From NCBI GenBank assembly GCA_002426195.1, contig DIOT01000027.1:1-64000 (forward strand): DNA of 64,000 bases. The letters run 5' to 3'. A program made the translations under genes and the position numbers. Below the pieces are notes generated by a model. That model was not told where the DNA came from. It made no database searches and saw only the letters and a program-made list of their open reading frames with translations. Of this stretch, positions 34,254-43,593 are shown piece after piece (positions within the stretch are counted from its first letter, which is position 1; the number at the start of each line of letters is the position of its first letter). The DNA comes from Bacteroidales bacterium UBA5507. GTDB taxonomy: Bacteria; Bacteroidota; Bacteroidia; Bacteroidales; Lentimicrobiaceae.

Positions 34254-35516
34254 TCAAAGCTTACGGATTAGTATCTGTTCTATTTTAGATTCAGATGCTT
34301 TTAAGATGATAAAAGTGAGGTTATTTATGGTAATTTCTTCATTAATTGAAGGGATGTTTTCAAAATAGTGGAGAATATACCCCGCAATGGTATTATATTC
34401 ATCACTCTCTTGAATCTCTAAATTGTACTTCTCATTTAAGTATTCAATGTCAAGTCTGCCACTAACCAGAATTTCATTCTCATTAATTTGTTTGTCCTCG
34501 GCTTCTTCAACATCGTATTCATCATCAATATCGCCGAAAATTTCTTCCAGGATATCTTCAATAGTTAACATCCCATCTGTTCCACCAAATTCATCAACTA
34601 CCAGTGCTACACTTTTTCTTTCTAAGATGAATTTGTTGAGAAGTTTGTCGGCTGTCATTGTTCCGGGAACTATTATAACCGGCTTGATAATTTCAGAAAT
34701 TTTACCTGGTCGGGCAAACATGTCGTATGAATGTGTGTAGCCAATAATGTTGTCGATATTATCGTCGTAAACAAGAATTTTCGAATGCCCGGATTCAACA
34801 ATTAATTTTCCAAGATTCTCAACTTCTTCGTCTTTCTCAATAGCAACTATCTCATTTCGCTGAACCATAAAGTCTCTGACTTTAATTGTATTAAGATCTC
34901 TGGCGTTTCTAAACATCTGCAACTCCTGCGACTCATCTTTTCCTTCGGTTGATTCAATGTTTGACTCTTTAAGAAGGTTGTCGAGTTCATAGTTACTCTC
35001 GTTTGTCTCTTTTTTAAGGTCCTTTGCTCTAAAGACATTACGGAGTATGAATTCAGAGATGGTATTTAGTAAAAATACTGCAGGAAAGAGGATTATATAA
35101 AAGACGTAAATGGGAAAGGACAGGAACTTAAGTGTATTATTCGGATTTATTCTGAACAGTGTTTTGGGTGCAATTTCACCAAAAGCAACGTATATCAGAA
35201 TTAAAGCAAGCATTTCAAAGAGAGTGAACAGGCTATAGGAAATATTGGAGAAAAAACTCTGTTTAATTCCAGCTTCGCTAATATAGATATGCGTAAAAAT
35301 AGCAAATGCCACTAACGAAATAATGTTCCCTAACCATACAGTCCCAAAGAACAATGACGACTTCCTTGTTATTACTGAAAGCAAGCGTGCTGAGAATAGA
35401 TTTCTGCTTTTATCGACTTCAATTTTTAGCTTATTAGAAAGTGTAAAAGCTGTTTCAACTCCCGAGAAGAAGGCAGAGAGTAACAGAAAAATAATAGCAT
35501 ATATTAAACCATCCAT
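34254..35516 (-). CDS. HlyC/CorC family CBS-domain membrane protein
   Basis: A 420-residue CNNM/CorC-type protein. The N-terminal DUF21 domain has four membrane helices (about 1-150, LSAFFSGVETAFTLSN). Two CBS domains follow (about 205-320, including MVQRNEIVAIEKDEEV and VALVVDEFGGTDGMLTIEDI), then a CorC-HlyC transport-associated domain (about 340-420). Relatives act in magnesium or cobalt handling. GldE in gliding Bacteroidota shares this architecture, so the exact role is open. The first codon in frame is TTG (35519), and the next is ATG (35516), which I chose. It follows lptC by 37 bp. Confidence 0.9.
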   Translation of the reverse strand: MDGLIYAIIFLLLSAFFSGVETAFTLSNKLKIEVDKSRNLFSARLLSVITRKSSLFFGTVWLGNIISLVAFAIFTHIYISEAGIKQSFFSNISYSLFTLFEMLALILIYVAFGEIAPKTLFRINPNNTLKFLSFPIYVFYIILFPAVFLLNTISEFILRNVFRAKDLKKETNESNYELDNLLKESNIESTEGKDESQELQMFRNARDLNTIKVRDFMVQRNEIVAIEKDEEVENLGKLIVESGHSKILVYDDNIDNIIGYTHSYDMFARPGKISEIIKPVIIVPGTMTADKLLNKFILERKSVALVVDEFGGTDGMLTIEDILEEIFGDIDDEYDVEEAEDKQINENEILVSGRLDIEYLNEKYNLEIQESDEYNTIAGYILHYFENIPSINEEITINNLTFIILKASESKIEQILIRKL

Positions 35517-35553
35517 CAAAAAAGGAGATTGCTTCTACAAATATAATGAACGG

Positions 35554-36162
35554 TTACTGATTTTCATTAACATACATTTCACCTCTTGGCTTATGTATCC
35601 TCCAATGATTGAAAGCTTCGTCAGATTGCATACCATCACCATATAATATTCTGTCAGGAGTTGTAATTTTAACAAACACATCAGAATAAACTTTACGTAA
35701 ATTCTGGTCCCATATAAGATGTTCAGTATTTAATTGTTCACCTTTTAAATGGTTTATTACAACAACATCGGATTTCGCCTCCATAATTTTTTCTGTTTCA
35801 CGATTGATTCCGTATCTGGCAGTAATTTCAGTTCTGATTTTGGATGGATCCAATGAATCAAAAAAGACTACTTTAAATCCTTCAGGGAATTTAACAGTTA
35901 TTCCTTTTTTTGTCTCATACCGATACAAAACAGGGGCGGTAAGGTTATATTTAAGGAAACCGGATTCGCTTTGGGCAATAGATACATTTTTGGCATACAT
36001 TGTCGGTATTGTATCATTTGCATTAACCCGGTTAATTTCATCAATATCATTTTTGCAACCCGTGTAGAAGACAGAGGTAAAAATCAAAAGTGTAACAGCG
36101 TTAAAGAATGCGCTGTTACACTTTATAATGGATTTAATAAGATATTTTCGGGTAGTGTTCAC
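35554..36162 (-). CDS. lptC: LPS export protein LptC
   Basis: A 202-residue LptC-family protein that bridges the LptBFG transporter to LptA and passes LPS across the periplasm. Unlike E. coli LptC, which has a membrane helix, this one has a lipobox-like leader (SVFYTGC, Cys36), common in Bacteroidota. The beta-jelly-roll shows MYAKNVSIAQSESG, KFPEGFKVVFFD, LNTEHLIWDQN, VFVKITTPDRILYGDGMQSD and FNHWRIHKPRGEMYV. The GTG start overlaps the stop of the upstream TPR gene by one base (TAGTG), a sign of translational coupling. Confidence 0.9.
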   Translation of the reverse strand: MNTTRKYLIKSIIKCNSAFFNAVTLLIFTSVFYTGCKNDIDEINRVNANDTIPTMYAKNVSIAQSESGFLKYNLTAPVLYRYETKKGITVKFPEGFKVVFFDSLDPSKIRTEITARYGINRETEKIMEAKSDVVVINHLKGEQLNTEHLIWDQNLRKVYSDVFVKITTPDRILYGDGMQSDEAFNHWRIHKPRGEMYVNENQ

Positions 36163-37541
36163 TACTGTCCGGCTCTAACAGTTGTTGTTTCATTAATCCA
36201 GCATCCTACAGTATAGGAGTCACCGGGGTGTAAATCATGGAAGAATAAATCCTGAGCTGGAGGGAAATACCTCGAATACTGAGAAATTTTCCCACTTGCT
36301 TCCTCGGCTACAGAAGAATCTACATTTCTTGCTTTCTGATACATATCTATTGCTGCCCAGAATACTGATTTACCTGAGAACTTGTCTTCTGTGCACATTG
36401 ATGAGCTGGCTGCATACAGGTCACCAATGAAAATGTAAGCTCTACCATAAGAAGGATTGATTTGCAGAATTCTTTGTGCATTAGATCTGGCAGCTGAATA
36501 ATTTCTCTGTTCGTAGTTGATTCCGGCTATAAGGTTGAGTGCCTTGATTTTATCATCAGCATTATCTGCAAGTTCAACAGATTGGTTGAGATATTCAATT
36601 GCCTTGCCATTCTGTTTCTTTTCCCTTGAAAGGCTACCCATGAGATAAGCTGATTTGGCTCCAGGTTGAAGGCTATGAAGTTTTTCAGTAGCAAGGAAGA
36701 ATATTTCACTGTCAGTGCATCCTTTCCTGTCAAGCATCGAAGTCATTTTAATTAACATTTCAACGTCATCAGGAGTTGCTGCAAACTTCTTCTCATAAAG
36801 TGGGATAAGATCCTCGCATGAAGCGAAAGGTTCAAATGCTGCATCTATATTAGCCCTGATGCTGGTCCACATTCCAAGTCGTTTCTCGTCTCCCTGAAAT
36901 TTATTGATATTATGGTCAATTATTGAGCTCAACTGATCGTATGAATCAATAACAACAACTTTATCCAATTTTTCGGCCTGTACCATAGCTAGTACAGTTT
37001 GAAAATAATATGCAACTGCAGCAGATTCTGATTCATTACCGCCCAATTCTATTGATTTCTTGAGAGTATTGTAGTTAGCCTCGACATTTTGTGGTTTTAG
37101 AGTAACCATGTCGATTCCTTTTCTTCCAAGTACATAAGCTTCTCTATCGAAACTTTGTATTCTTTGGTCATAAACCATCATCAGAGTATCAAAATATGCG
37201 TCTTTTAAAGTCTGATCAGTTGCTTTATCAATTTTATCAGAAACAAGTTTGGCTCCATCAATGTAAAGATTCTGAGATGATAAGGGACAGTTAAGAAATG
37301 CCCAACGCCAATGAGGGAATGCATCTTTGTAATTATTTTGTCTGTAAAATTCTCTGTACAGTGATAGATTCACTACGCAAGTAGCCGAATCACTGCCGTA
37401 TTTAGGTCCTTTGCCGGTGGTTGTACCTGCCTCTTCACCATTCTGACTGTAAACACTGCCTAAAGACAGGAAACCGGCAGCCAGAAATGTCAGAACTAAT
37501 TTAACTCCTGTTTTCATTTTGCTATTTATTGTGTTATTCAT
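36162..37541 (-). CDS. Exported TPR-repeat protein, upstream paralogue
   Basis: A 459-residue exported protein with a signal peptide (MKTGVKLVLTFLAAGFLSLG, cleaved near VYSQ) and TPR-like repeats such as SAYLMGSLSREKKQNGKAIE and AYIFIGDLYAA. It ends SYTVGCWINETTTVRAGQ and is a paralogue of the 32845-34173 gene. The ATG at 37541 overlaps the OMP gene stop by 8 bp; a second ATG at 37517 gives a tighter signal peptide. The next gene, lptC, begins at its stop codon. The coupling suggests a role tied to the LPS and outer-membrane machinery; that is inference from context. Confidence 0.87.
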   Translation of the reverse strand: MNNTINSKMKTGVKLVLTFLAAGFLSLGSVYSQNGEEAGTTTGKGPKYGSDSATCVVNLSLYREFYRQNNYKDAFPHWRWAFLNCPLSSQNLYIDGAKLVSDKIDKATDQTLKDAYFDTLMMVYDQRIQSFDREAYVLGRKGIDMVTLKPQNVEANYNTLKKSIELGGNESESAAVAYYFQTVLAMVQAEKLDKVVVIDSYDQLSSIIDHNINKFQGDEKRLGMWTSIRANIDAAFEPFASCEDLIPLYEKKFAATPDDVEMLIKMTSMLDRKGCTDSEIFFLATEKLHSLQPGAKSAYLMGSLSREKKQNGKAIEYLNQSVELADNADDKIKALNLIAGINYEQRNYSAARSNAQRILQINPSYGRAYIFIGDLYAASSSMCTEDKFSGKSVFWAAIDMYQKARNVDSSVAEEASGKISQYSRYFPPAQDLFFHDLHPGDSYTVGCWINETTTVRAGQ

Positions 37542-38817
37542 ATTTTCTTATCACAAACCAGCGTTCAAATATAGATAGACCTAGGGTAAATTTAACGTAG
37601 TTTTCCTGTATTAAGTTTTCATTCTTTGTTCCCCTACTTCCCACTTCAACTGCCAGATTGATAGTTGAGTTGGTTCTCGGTAACGGTAAACCTACACCAA
37701 AGCTTATGCCAAACTCATTAATCCTTTGATCCCTAAGCTCCAGAAAACCATCTGAATACCTTACTCCCGCCCTATATGTAACTCTGTTAAAATAATTTGA
37801 TACTGTGGAAACTGATGGATTATAAAATCCGCCTACTGCAAACTGCATATTATTAGCCAGGGGTTCAGGAGCAGCAAAAAACTTGAAGTCTTCCCACTGC
37901 TTGTACGAAAAATCACCTCCCACAAGCCATTTACTACCCCTTCCGAAAGAAAGTCCGGCACCTATTCCCATAGGCAATGTTATTTCTTCTTTTGAATTGT
38001 TTTCGAGTAATAAAGTGTCTCTTATATTGTCTACTCCAAGTGAGCTTGATGTATAAGTGTATGCAATTTTATCAGCTTTAACATTCACATTTGATTTAGC
38101 GAAAAAGCTAGCGCCGACAGTTAAATGATAGCCCTTATTTAAGTTTCGGTGGTACATTAATCCATAATTCAGAACCAGATCATGAACTCTTGCTGAATTA
38201 GTTCTTTTTACATTAAAGCGATATAAAGAATCAGGGAAAACAGTAGCAGTACTCCTATCGGTTGTTCCAAACAAATAAGATACGTTTAGTCCGACAGAAA
38301 GATTTCTTGTAATGTCGAAACTACTACCAATAAAAAACTGATTTACACCGCCCTTCCCTTCATACACGTTTCTATAATTGTCGAATATGGTATCTGTATG
38401 GTAATCAGTCATTTTGTATCCAGTGGCACTATATGGTATTAATCCAAATGCTCCCCTCCACCAATTTGTAACAGGGAACCCAAAAGAAAGATTACCTAAT
38501 GATGTAAAGGTTGCAGACTGAGATTGTGATGTGGTCGAAAAGTCGGAGAATTTAGTATAAAGACCTAAATCAAAAACGAAAGATAAACTATCGAATGCTG
38601 AATAGGAAGCCGGATTCGATGGATTCACAAAAAACCTATTATAAACTCCGGTGGAAATTCCTCCCATAGCCATATTATTGGCATGTGTACTCTGGAACAA
38701 TTCACCAAGGCCAAATCGGGAATAAGGTGAACTTATTCTATCCTGTGCCAATGCGAAATTAGCAATTGAAAATGTGCTTACAAGCAGCAGCATTACTGAT
38801 TTACCTATTTTTTTCAA
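37534..38817 (-). CDS. FadL/OmpP1-like outer membrane beta-barrel protein
   Basis: A 427-residue outer-membrane protein with a signal peptide (KKIGKSVMLLLVSTFSIANF, cleaved near ALAQ). The mature N-terminus SSPYSRFGLGELFQSTHANN and MGGISTGVYNRFFVNPSNPAS resembles the Bacteroidota FadL/OmpP1-like barrel family. Alternating hydrophobic strands fill the rest, ending FTLGLSIFERWFVIRKYE with an aromatic residue near the end. It may import hydrophobic substrates or act as a structural OMP. The start is TTG at 38817, overlapping coaX by 17 bp; it supplies the Lys-rich signal n-region that a later ATG (38793) would lose. Confidence 0.85.
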   Translation of the reverse strand: MKKIGKSVMLLLVSTFSIANFALAQDRISSPYSRFGLGELFQSTHANNMAMGGISTGVYNRFFVNPSNPASYSAFDSLSFVFDLGLYTKFSDFSTTSQSQSATFTSLGNLSFGFPVTNWWRGAFGLIPYSATGYKMTDYHTDTIFDNYRNVYEGKGGVNQFFIGSSFDITRNLSVGLNVSYLFGTTDRSTATVFPDSLYRFNVKRTNSARVHDLVLNYGLMYHRNLNKGYHLTVGASFFAKSNVNVKADKIAYTYTSSSLGVDNIRDTLLLENNSKEEITLPMGIGAGLSFGRGSKWLVGGDFSYKQWEDFKFFAAPEPLANNMQFAVGGFYNPSVSTVSNYFNRVTYRAGVRYSDGFLELRDQRINEFGISFGVGLPLPRTNSTINLAVEVGSRGTKNENLIQENYVKFTLGLSIFERWFVIRKYE

Positions 38818-39571
38818 GATTATAAAGAAGTATTAAGTTTAATCCACAAAGCACAAGATTCTCGAATGCAAAGATGTTACTTTTCAGAATTTTATCAAAA
38901 TATTTAGCATCTCCTCCTGTAATCAGTGTGATGAGATTCTCATACTTTTGAGTGTATTCTGATATAAATCCGGAAATTTCGAACATAGTGCCATTCATTA
39001 CTCCGGTAAGGATTGATGAATTTGTGTCTATTCCGGTTAACACTGAAATTTCCATCGGTTGAATCAATGGTAAACGGTCAGTAAAACTATTTAAAGCTTT
39101 AAATCTGATTGTTATACCAGGTGAAATGCTACCTCCGGGGTATTTATTCTCTGAGGTTATGACATCATAAGTTATAGCAGTTCCTATATCTATAACCAGA
39201 ACATTTCTATTCGGGTATTTGTCTGAAGCTGCAACAACTCCTGCAAGTCTGTCCTTACCTAATGTGGTCTTTGTGTGATAATCATTCACAATAGGTATAG
39301 GTGTGTTTTCATCAAACGAAATCCACTTAATTTCAGGAAATAAACTAGTAATTGTGTTTGAATCTACGGAAACAGAACAAACTATGCCTGAATCAATTGA
39401 TTCCAAATCCAATGAGAGTTCGTCAAGAAATTTAATTAAGTCATTTCTATAGAACGAATTGAATTGCCTGGTTGAAAGAATATATTTTTCTTTACAAAGA
39501 GCTACTTTAGTAAAGGTATTACCTTGATCTATTACAACAAAATAGCGATCAGCATTTTTGTCTGGATTCAT
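38801..39571 (-). CDS. coaX: Type III pantothenate kinase
   Basis: CoaX phosphorylates pantothenate in coenzyme A synthesis without feedback inhibition by CoA. The 256-residue ASKHA-fold protein has IDQGNTFTKVAL (P-loop-like, about 14-25), LGKDRLAGVVAA, VIDIGTAITYDVI and the GGSISPGI loop, and LITGGDA. Monovalent cation dependence is expected for the family. It is the first gene of the long leftward envelope cluster; a TAATTTTG -7-like box lies at 39667-39660, giving a leader of about 80 nt. Confidence 0.95.
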   Translation of the reverse strand: MNPDKNADRYFVVIDQGNTFTKVALCKEKYILSTRQFNSFYRNDLIKFLDELSLDLESIDSGIVCSVSVDSNTITSLFPEIKWISFDENTPIPIVNDYHTKTTLGKDRLAGVVAASDKYPNRNVLVIDIGTAITYDVITSENKYPGGSISPGITIRFKALNSFTDRLPLIQPMEISVLTGIDTNSSILTGVMNGTMFEISGFISEYTQKYENLITLITGGDAKYFDKILKSNIFAFENLVLCGLNLILLYNLEKNR

Positions 39572-39705
39572 CTATAGGAATTAGTTTCTTTAGATCATTC
39601 ACAAGAAACCTGTTTGGATCTGTCAAACAAAAGTTAATGTCAAAATAATCAGTTTCGTGCAAAATTATCCTATTTTAGAAAGCACCGAGATTTTTTTTCA
39701 AAATA

Positions 39706-39736
39706 TTTGTTAAATACATTTTCTTGTTTACCTTTG
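39706..39736 (+). promoter_or_regulatory. Canonical promoter of tRNA-Phe
   Basis: TTTG (39706-39709), exactly 19 nt, then TACCTTTG (39729-39736). The predicted start near 39743 lies 7 nt before the mature tRNA 5' end. Confidence 0.8.
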
Positions 39737-39749
39737 CAGCCCAATTCAA

Positions 39750-39822
<73 letters not shown>

Positions 39823-39823
39823 C

Positions 39824-39859
39824 AAAAAAAACCGGTTAACTAAATAACCGGTTTTTTTT
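39824..39859 (+). terminator. Bidirectional terminator between tRNA-Phe and atpC
   Basis: ACCGGTTA and TAACCGGT arms flank a short loop, with runs of eight A on the left (39824-39831) and eight T on the right (39852-39859). It can end both the tRNA-Phe transcript and the convergent atpDC transcript. Confidence 0.88.
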
Positions 39860-39877
39860 ATTCTCTTAATTTTATAA

Positions 39878-40114
39878 TCAGTCAGTAAGAATAAGGATAT
39901 TATTATTTTCGACTTGCAGGGTACCTCCATTGATTTCTATGAAAGATACTTTATCATCTTTATCTTTTATTTTGACTCTACCTTTTTCAAGTGAGGAGAT
40001 GATTGGAGCATGATTTTTCATTATTTCAAATGACCCCATAGTGCCTGGTAGCTGGATAAGATTCACTTCTCCGGTAAAAAGCACTTTGTCAGGTGTAATG
40101 ATTTCGAGCTTCAT
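39878..40114 (-). CDS. atpC: ATP synthase epsilon subunit (short form)
   Basis: A 78-residue F1 epsilon subunit consisting of the N-terminal beta-sandwich only: MKLEIITPDKVLFTGEV, LPGTMGSFEIMKNHAPIISS and GGTLQVENNNILIL. The C-terminal helical hairpin that inhibits ATP hydrolysis in E. coli is absent, which is common in Bacteroidota. It joins gamma to the c-ring in the F1Fo rotor. It lies 6 bp after atpD, and the bidirectional terminator at 39824-39859 follows. Confidence 0.94.
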   Translation of the reverse strand: MKLEIITPDKVLFTGEVNLIQLPGTMGSFEIMKNHAPIISSLEKGRVKIKDKDDKVSFIEINGGTLQVENNNILILTD

Positions 40115-40120
40115 AATTTT

Positions 40121-41626
40121 TTATTTTCCTGCCCTGATTTGTTTGCTTTTTTCAATCACATCTTCAATAGTACCAACCAGATTGAAAGCTGCTTCAGGGT
40201 ACTCATCCATTTCTCCATTAAGAATCATTTTGAATCCTTTAATTGTATCCTCAATTGGAACAAAAACTCCTTTTACTCCTGTAAAATGCTCAGCCATATG
40301 GAAAGGTTGCGACATAAACCGCTGAATTCTTCTTGCTCTGTGTACCACCAACTTGTCTGATTCCGATAGCTCATCCATACCAAGAATGGCAATGATATCC
40401 AGTAGCTCCTTATATCTCTGAAGAATCTCTTTAACACGCTGAGCCGTATTGTAATGTTCTTCACCCACTACATCCGGTGTCAGGATTCTTGAGGTAGAAT
40501 CAAGAGGATCTACCGCCGGGTAAATTCCCAATTCAAATATCTTACGACTAAGAACTGTTGTTGCATCAAGATGGGCGAATGTTGTAGCAGGAGCAGGGTC
40601 AGTTAGGTCGTCGGCAGGGACATAAACTGCTTGAACAGATGTGATTGACCCTCTTTTAGTCGAGGTAATTCTTTCCTGCATAATTCCCATTTCAGTAGCA
40701 AGAGTAGGCTGATATCCTACTGCTGAGGGCATACGGCCAAGAAGTGCTGAAACCTCTGATCCGGCTTGTGTAAATCGAAATACATTGTCGACAAAGTATA
40801 ATATATCTCTTCCACCAGATTTCTCATCACCATCCCTGAAATATTCTGCCATGGTTAAGCCTGATAATGCAACTCTTGCCCTGGCTCCGGGAGGTTCATT
40901 CATTTGACCAAAGACTAAAGTTGCCTGTGACTTTGCAAGTTCAGCCCGGTCAACTTTTGATAAATTCCAACCACCTTTCGACATTTCTTCCCTGAATGCA
41001 TCACCATACCTGATAACTCCCGATTCGATCATTTCTCTCAGCAGATCATTACCTTCACGCGTCCTTTCACCAACACCACTGAATACTGATAATCCGGAAT
41101 ATCTTTTCGCGATGTTGTTTATCAACTCCATTATAATTACAGTTTTACCAACACCGGCACCTCCAAATAATCCTGTCTTTCCTCCTTTTGAATAAGGTTC
41201 AATTAAGTCAATAACTTTAATACCTGTATAAAGAACTTCTTTTTGGGTTGTAAGATTTTCAAAACTAGGTGGCTCGCGATGGATAGCGTATGTTTTTTCT
41301 TGTGAAACTTCACCCAATCCGTCAATAGGCTGTCCGATCACATTAAATAACCTGCCTTTCACGTCTTCACCAACAGGCATTGATATAGGCGCTCCCAAGC
41401 TCTCTACTTCCATACCTCTGTATAAACCGTCGGTTGAATCCATTGCCAGAGTTCTTACAGTATTCTCACCAATATCTTGCTGACATTCGAGTATAATCCT
41501 TGAGCCATCCTGAGCCGTTACTGAAAGAGCATCATGGATATTCGGGAGTTTTACTTCTTTTTCAAAAGTGACGTCAATTACTGGTCCAATAATCTGAGAG
41601 ACCTTGCCTTTTATAGATTCTTTCAT
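40121..41626 (-). CDS. atpD: ATP synthase beta subunit
   Basis: The catalytic beta subunit of F1-ATPase, 501 residues. The Walker A P-loop is GGAGVGKT (near 155-162); Walker B-like ILYFVDNVFRF and the GERTREGND and ALSGLTMAEYFRD motifs are present. The alpha, gamma, delta and Fo subunits are not in this window, so atpDC is a separate pair, as in a number of Bacteroidota. A TACATTTG -7 box lies at 41661-41654, and an inverted repeat covers the region just upstream of it (41663-41690). Confidence 0.98.
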   Translation of the reverse strand: MKESIKGKVSQIIGPVIDVTFEKEVKLPNIHDALSVTAQDGSRIILECQQDIGENTVRTLAMDSTDGLYRGMEVESLGAPISMPVGEDVKGRLFNVIGQPIDGLGEVSQEKTYAIHREPPSFENLTTQKEVLYTGIKVIDLIEPYSKGGKTGLFGGAGVGKTVIIMELINNIAKRYSGLSVFSGVGERTREGNDLLREMIESGVIRYGDAFREEMSKGGWNLSKVDRAELAKSQATLVFGQMNEPPGARARVALSGLTMAEYFRDGDEKSGGRDILYFVDNVFRFTQAGSEVSALLGRMPSAVGYQPTLATEMGIMQERITSTKRGSITSVQAVYVPADDLTDPAPATTFAHLDATTVLSRKIFELGIYPAVDPLDSTSRILTPDVVGEEHYNTAQRVKEILQRYKELLDIIAILGMDELSESDKLVVHRARRIQRFMSQPFHMAEHFTGVKGVFVPIEDTIKGFKMILNGEMDEYPEAAFNLVGTIEDVIEKSKQIRAGK

Positions 41627-41662
41627 GTCGGTATACTAAACAAATTTGCGTAGCAAATGTAG

Positions 41663-41690
41663 CAAACAATCTTTGAGATGATATTGTTTG
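41663..41690. promoter_or_regulatory. Inverted repeat over the atpDC promoter
   Basis: CAAACAAT (41663-41670) and ATTGTTTG (41683-41690) are perfect 8-bp arms with a 12-nt spacer. On the minus strand they sit directly upstream of the -7 box TACATTTG (41661-41654), where the -33 element would be. It looks like an operator. Confidence 0.45.
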
Positions 41691-41833
41691 GGGATTAAAA
41701 ATTTAAAGAACATGAATATCTAAATGTGACCTTCCCGTGCATCCTCATTTCTTTTTTTTGTATTTTGGCTGCCGATGAATTTGGTTCTGATGGTTCATCC
41801 ATAATTTATTTAAAAATTAAACAAGATATTAAA

Positions 41834-43513
41834 ATGAGGAATTCAAGGCTCACTATCGTGCTGATGGTTTTGACATTACTGTCAGGAGTTAATTCGGAAG
41901 CATGCACTAATTTCTTAATCAGTAAAGGAGCGACTACTGACGGTTCTACAATGATTACTTATTCTGCTGACTCGCACGTACTTTACGGAGAATTATATCA
42001 TCATCCGGCAGCAAATTATCCGGCCGGCACTATGGTTGACATTTACGAGTGGGATACAGGAGAATTTTTAGGAAAGATTGATCAGGTACCTTATACCTAT
42101 CTTGTGGTTGGTAACATGAATGAGCACCAACTGGCAATTGGTGAAACTACATTTGGTGGTAGACCTGAATTGGTTGACACTACCGGTGTAATTGACTATG
42201 GTAGTCTCATATACCTGACTCTTCAGCGTGCTAAAACTGCCAGGGAAGCGATTAGAATAATGGGCGAATTAGTATCTAAATATGGATATTATAGCTCTGG
42301 TGAATCTTTCTCTATTGCCGACGCAAATGAAGTATGGATTATGGAAATGATTGGAAAGGGTTCACCAATTGTAACAAAGGACAGAAAAGGTCGTGAAAGG
42401 ACCACTCATAATAAGGGTGCTGTTTGGGTTGCGATGAGAGTTCCTGACGGATATATTTCAGGACATGCAAATCAGGCCAGGATAACCACTTTCCCATCAA
42501 ATGATCCGGAAAATTGCATCTATGCTCCCGATGTTATCAGTTTTGCCCGCGAGAAAAATTACTACTCAGGTGAAGATAAAGACTTTAGTTTCTCAGATAT
42601 ATATGCACCGGTAGATTTTGGTGCTGCTCGTTTTTGCGAAGCTCGTGTATGGGCAGGTTTTAATCGCGTTAGTACCGGAATGGATAAATATCTGGATTAC
42701 GCAAAAGGATATAACCTGGAAAACAGAATGCCTCTATGGGTAAAGCCTGATAAGAAGTTAAGTGTTCAGGATGTTATGGCTATGATGAGAGACTATTATC
42801 AGGGAACTGAACTGGATATGACCAAAGATAACGGAGCCGGCCCGTATAAGTCAATTGTCAGATGGAGACCAATGACATGGAAAGTTGATGATGTTGACTA
42901 TTTTCATGAAAGAGCTATTTCAACGCAGCAAACCGGGTTTTCATTCGTAAGCCAGTCACGCAGCTGGTTACCTGATCAAATAGGAGGCATTTTATGGTTC
43001 GGAGTAGATGATACTTACACAACAGTGTACGTACCAATGTATTCCAGTATTACTGAGACACCTCATTCATTTGCAGTAGGCAACGGTTCAATGATGGAAT
43101 TTTCTGACGACGCTGCATTTTGGGTATTTAATCAGGTTTCTAATCTTGCTTATACAAGATACAGTGACATGATAAAGGATATTCAGGGCGTTCAAACAGC
43201 ACTTGAAAATAAGTTTATTGCCCATACATCTGTCGTTGATAATGCTGCACTTGAATTATACAAAAAGGATCCGGCAGAAGCAGTAAGATTCCTTACCGAT
43301 TATTCAGTGAATCAGGGCAACAGCACAGTTGCAAGATGGAAAGAGTTATATGCTCATTTGTTTACAAAATTCCTTGATGGAAATATAAAATACAAAGATG
43401 GCAATAATAGGAACCCAAGGATCGAATTCCCAGGTTATAGCCGGGATTACTATGAGATGATTATTGAAAAAACGGGGGATAAATTTAAGGTACCTCAAGG
43501 CGCAGGCCATTAA
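41834..43513 (+). CDS. C69 family dipeptidase
   Basis: A 559-residue exported N-terminal-nucleophile hydrolase of the PepD/C69 family. The signal peptide ends SGVNSEA and exposes the Cys of CTNFLISKGATTDGSTM, which is the expected nucleophile after cleavage. Further family segments are GNMNEHQLAIGETTFGG, ESFSIADANEVWIMEMI and NPE-like DPENCIYAPDVISFAR. Such enzymes release dipeptides in the periplasm or outside. The frame is open upstream to 41726, but the ATG at 41834 gives the proper signal sequence. Single gene with a hairpin terminator at 43545-43576. Confidence 0.93.
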   Translation: MRNSRLTIVLMVLTLLSGVNSEACTNFLISKGATTDGSTMITYSADSHVLYGELYHHPAANYPAGTMVDIYEWDTGEFLGKIDQVPYTYLVVGNMNEHQLAIGETTFGGRPELVDTTGVIDYGSLIYLTLQRAKTAREAIRIMGELVSKYGYYSSGESFSIADANEVWIMEMIGKGSPIVTKDRKGRERTTHNKGAVWVAMRVPDGYISGHANQARITTFPSNDPENCIYAPDVISFAREKNYYSGEDKDFSFSDIYAPVDFGAARFCEARVWAGFNRVSTGMDKYLDYAKGYNLENRMPLWVKPDKKLSVQDVMAMMRDYYQGTELDMTKDNGAGPYKSIVRWRPMTWKVDDVDYFHERAISTQQTGFSFVSQSRSWLPDQIGGILWFGVDDTYTTVYVPMYSSITETPHSFAVGNGSMMEFSDDAAFWVFNQVSNLAYTRYSDMIKDIQGVQTALENKFIAHTSVVDNAALELYKKDPAEAVRFLTDYSVNQGNSTVARWKELYAHLFTKFLDGNIKYKDGNNRNPRIEFPGYSRDYYEMIIEKTGDKFKVPQGAGH

Positions 43514-43544
43514 GTCATCTAAAAAGAATTTTTTTTACCAGTTG

Positions 43545-43576
43545 AGAAAAGAGACGCACTATGTGTCTCTTTTCTT
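43545..43576 (+). terminator. Hairpin terminator after the C69 gene
   Basis: AGAAAAGAGAC (43545-43555) pairs with GTCTCTTTTCT (43565-43575), extended inward by G-T and C-G pairs. The T run is partly inside the stem. Confidence 0.65.
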
Positions 43577-43593
43577 GTGATAATGTATTCTTT

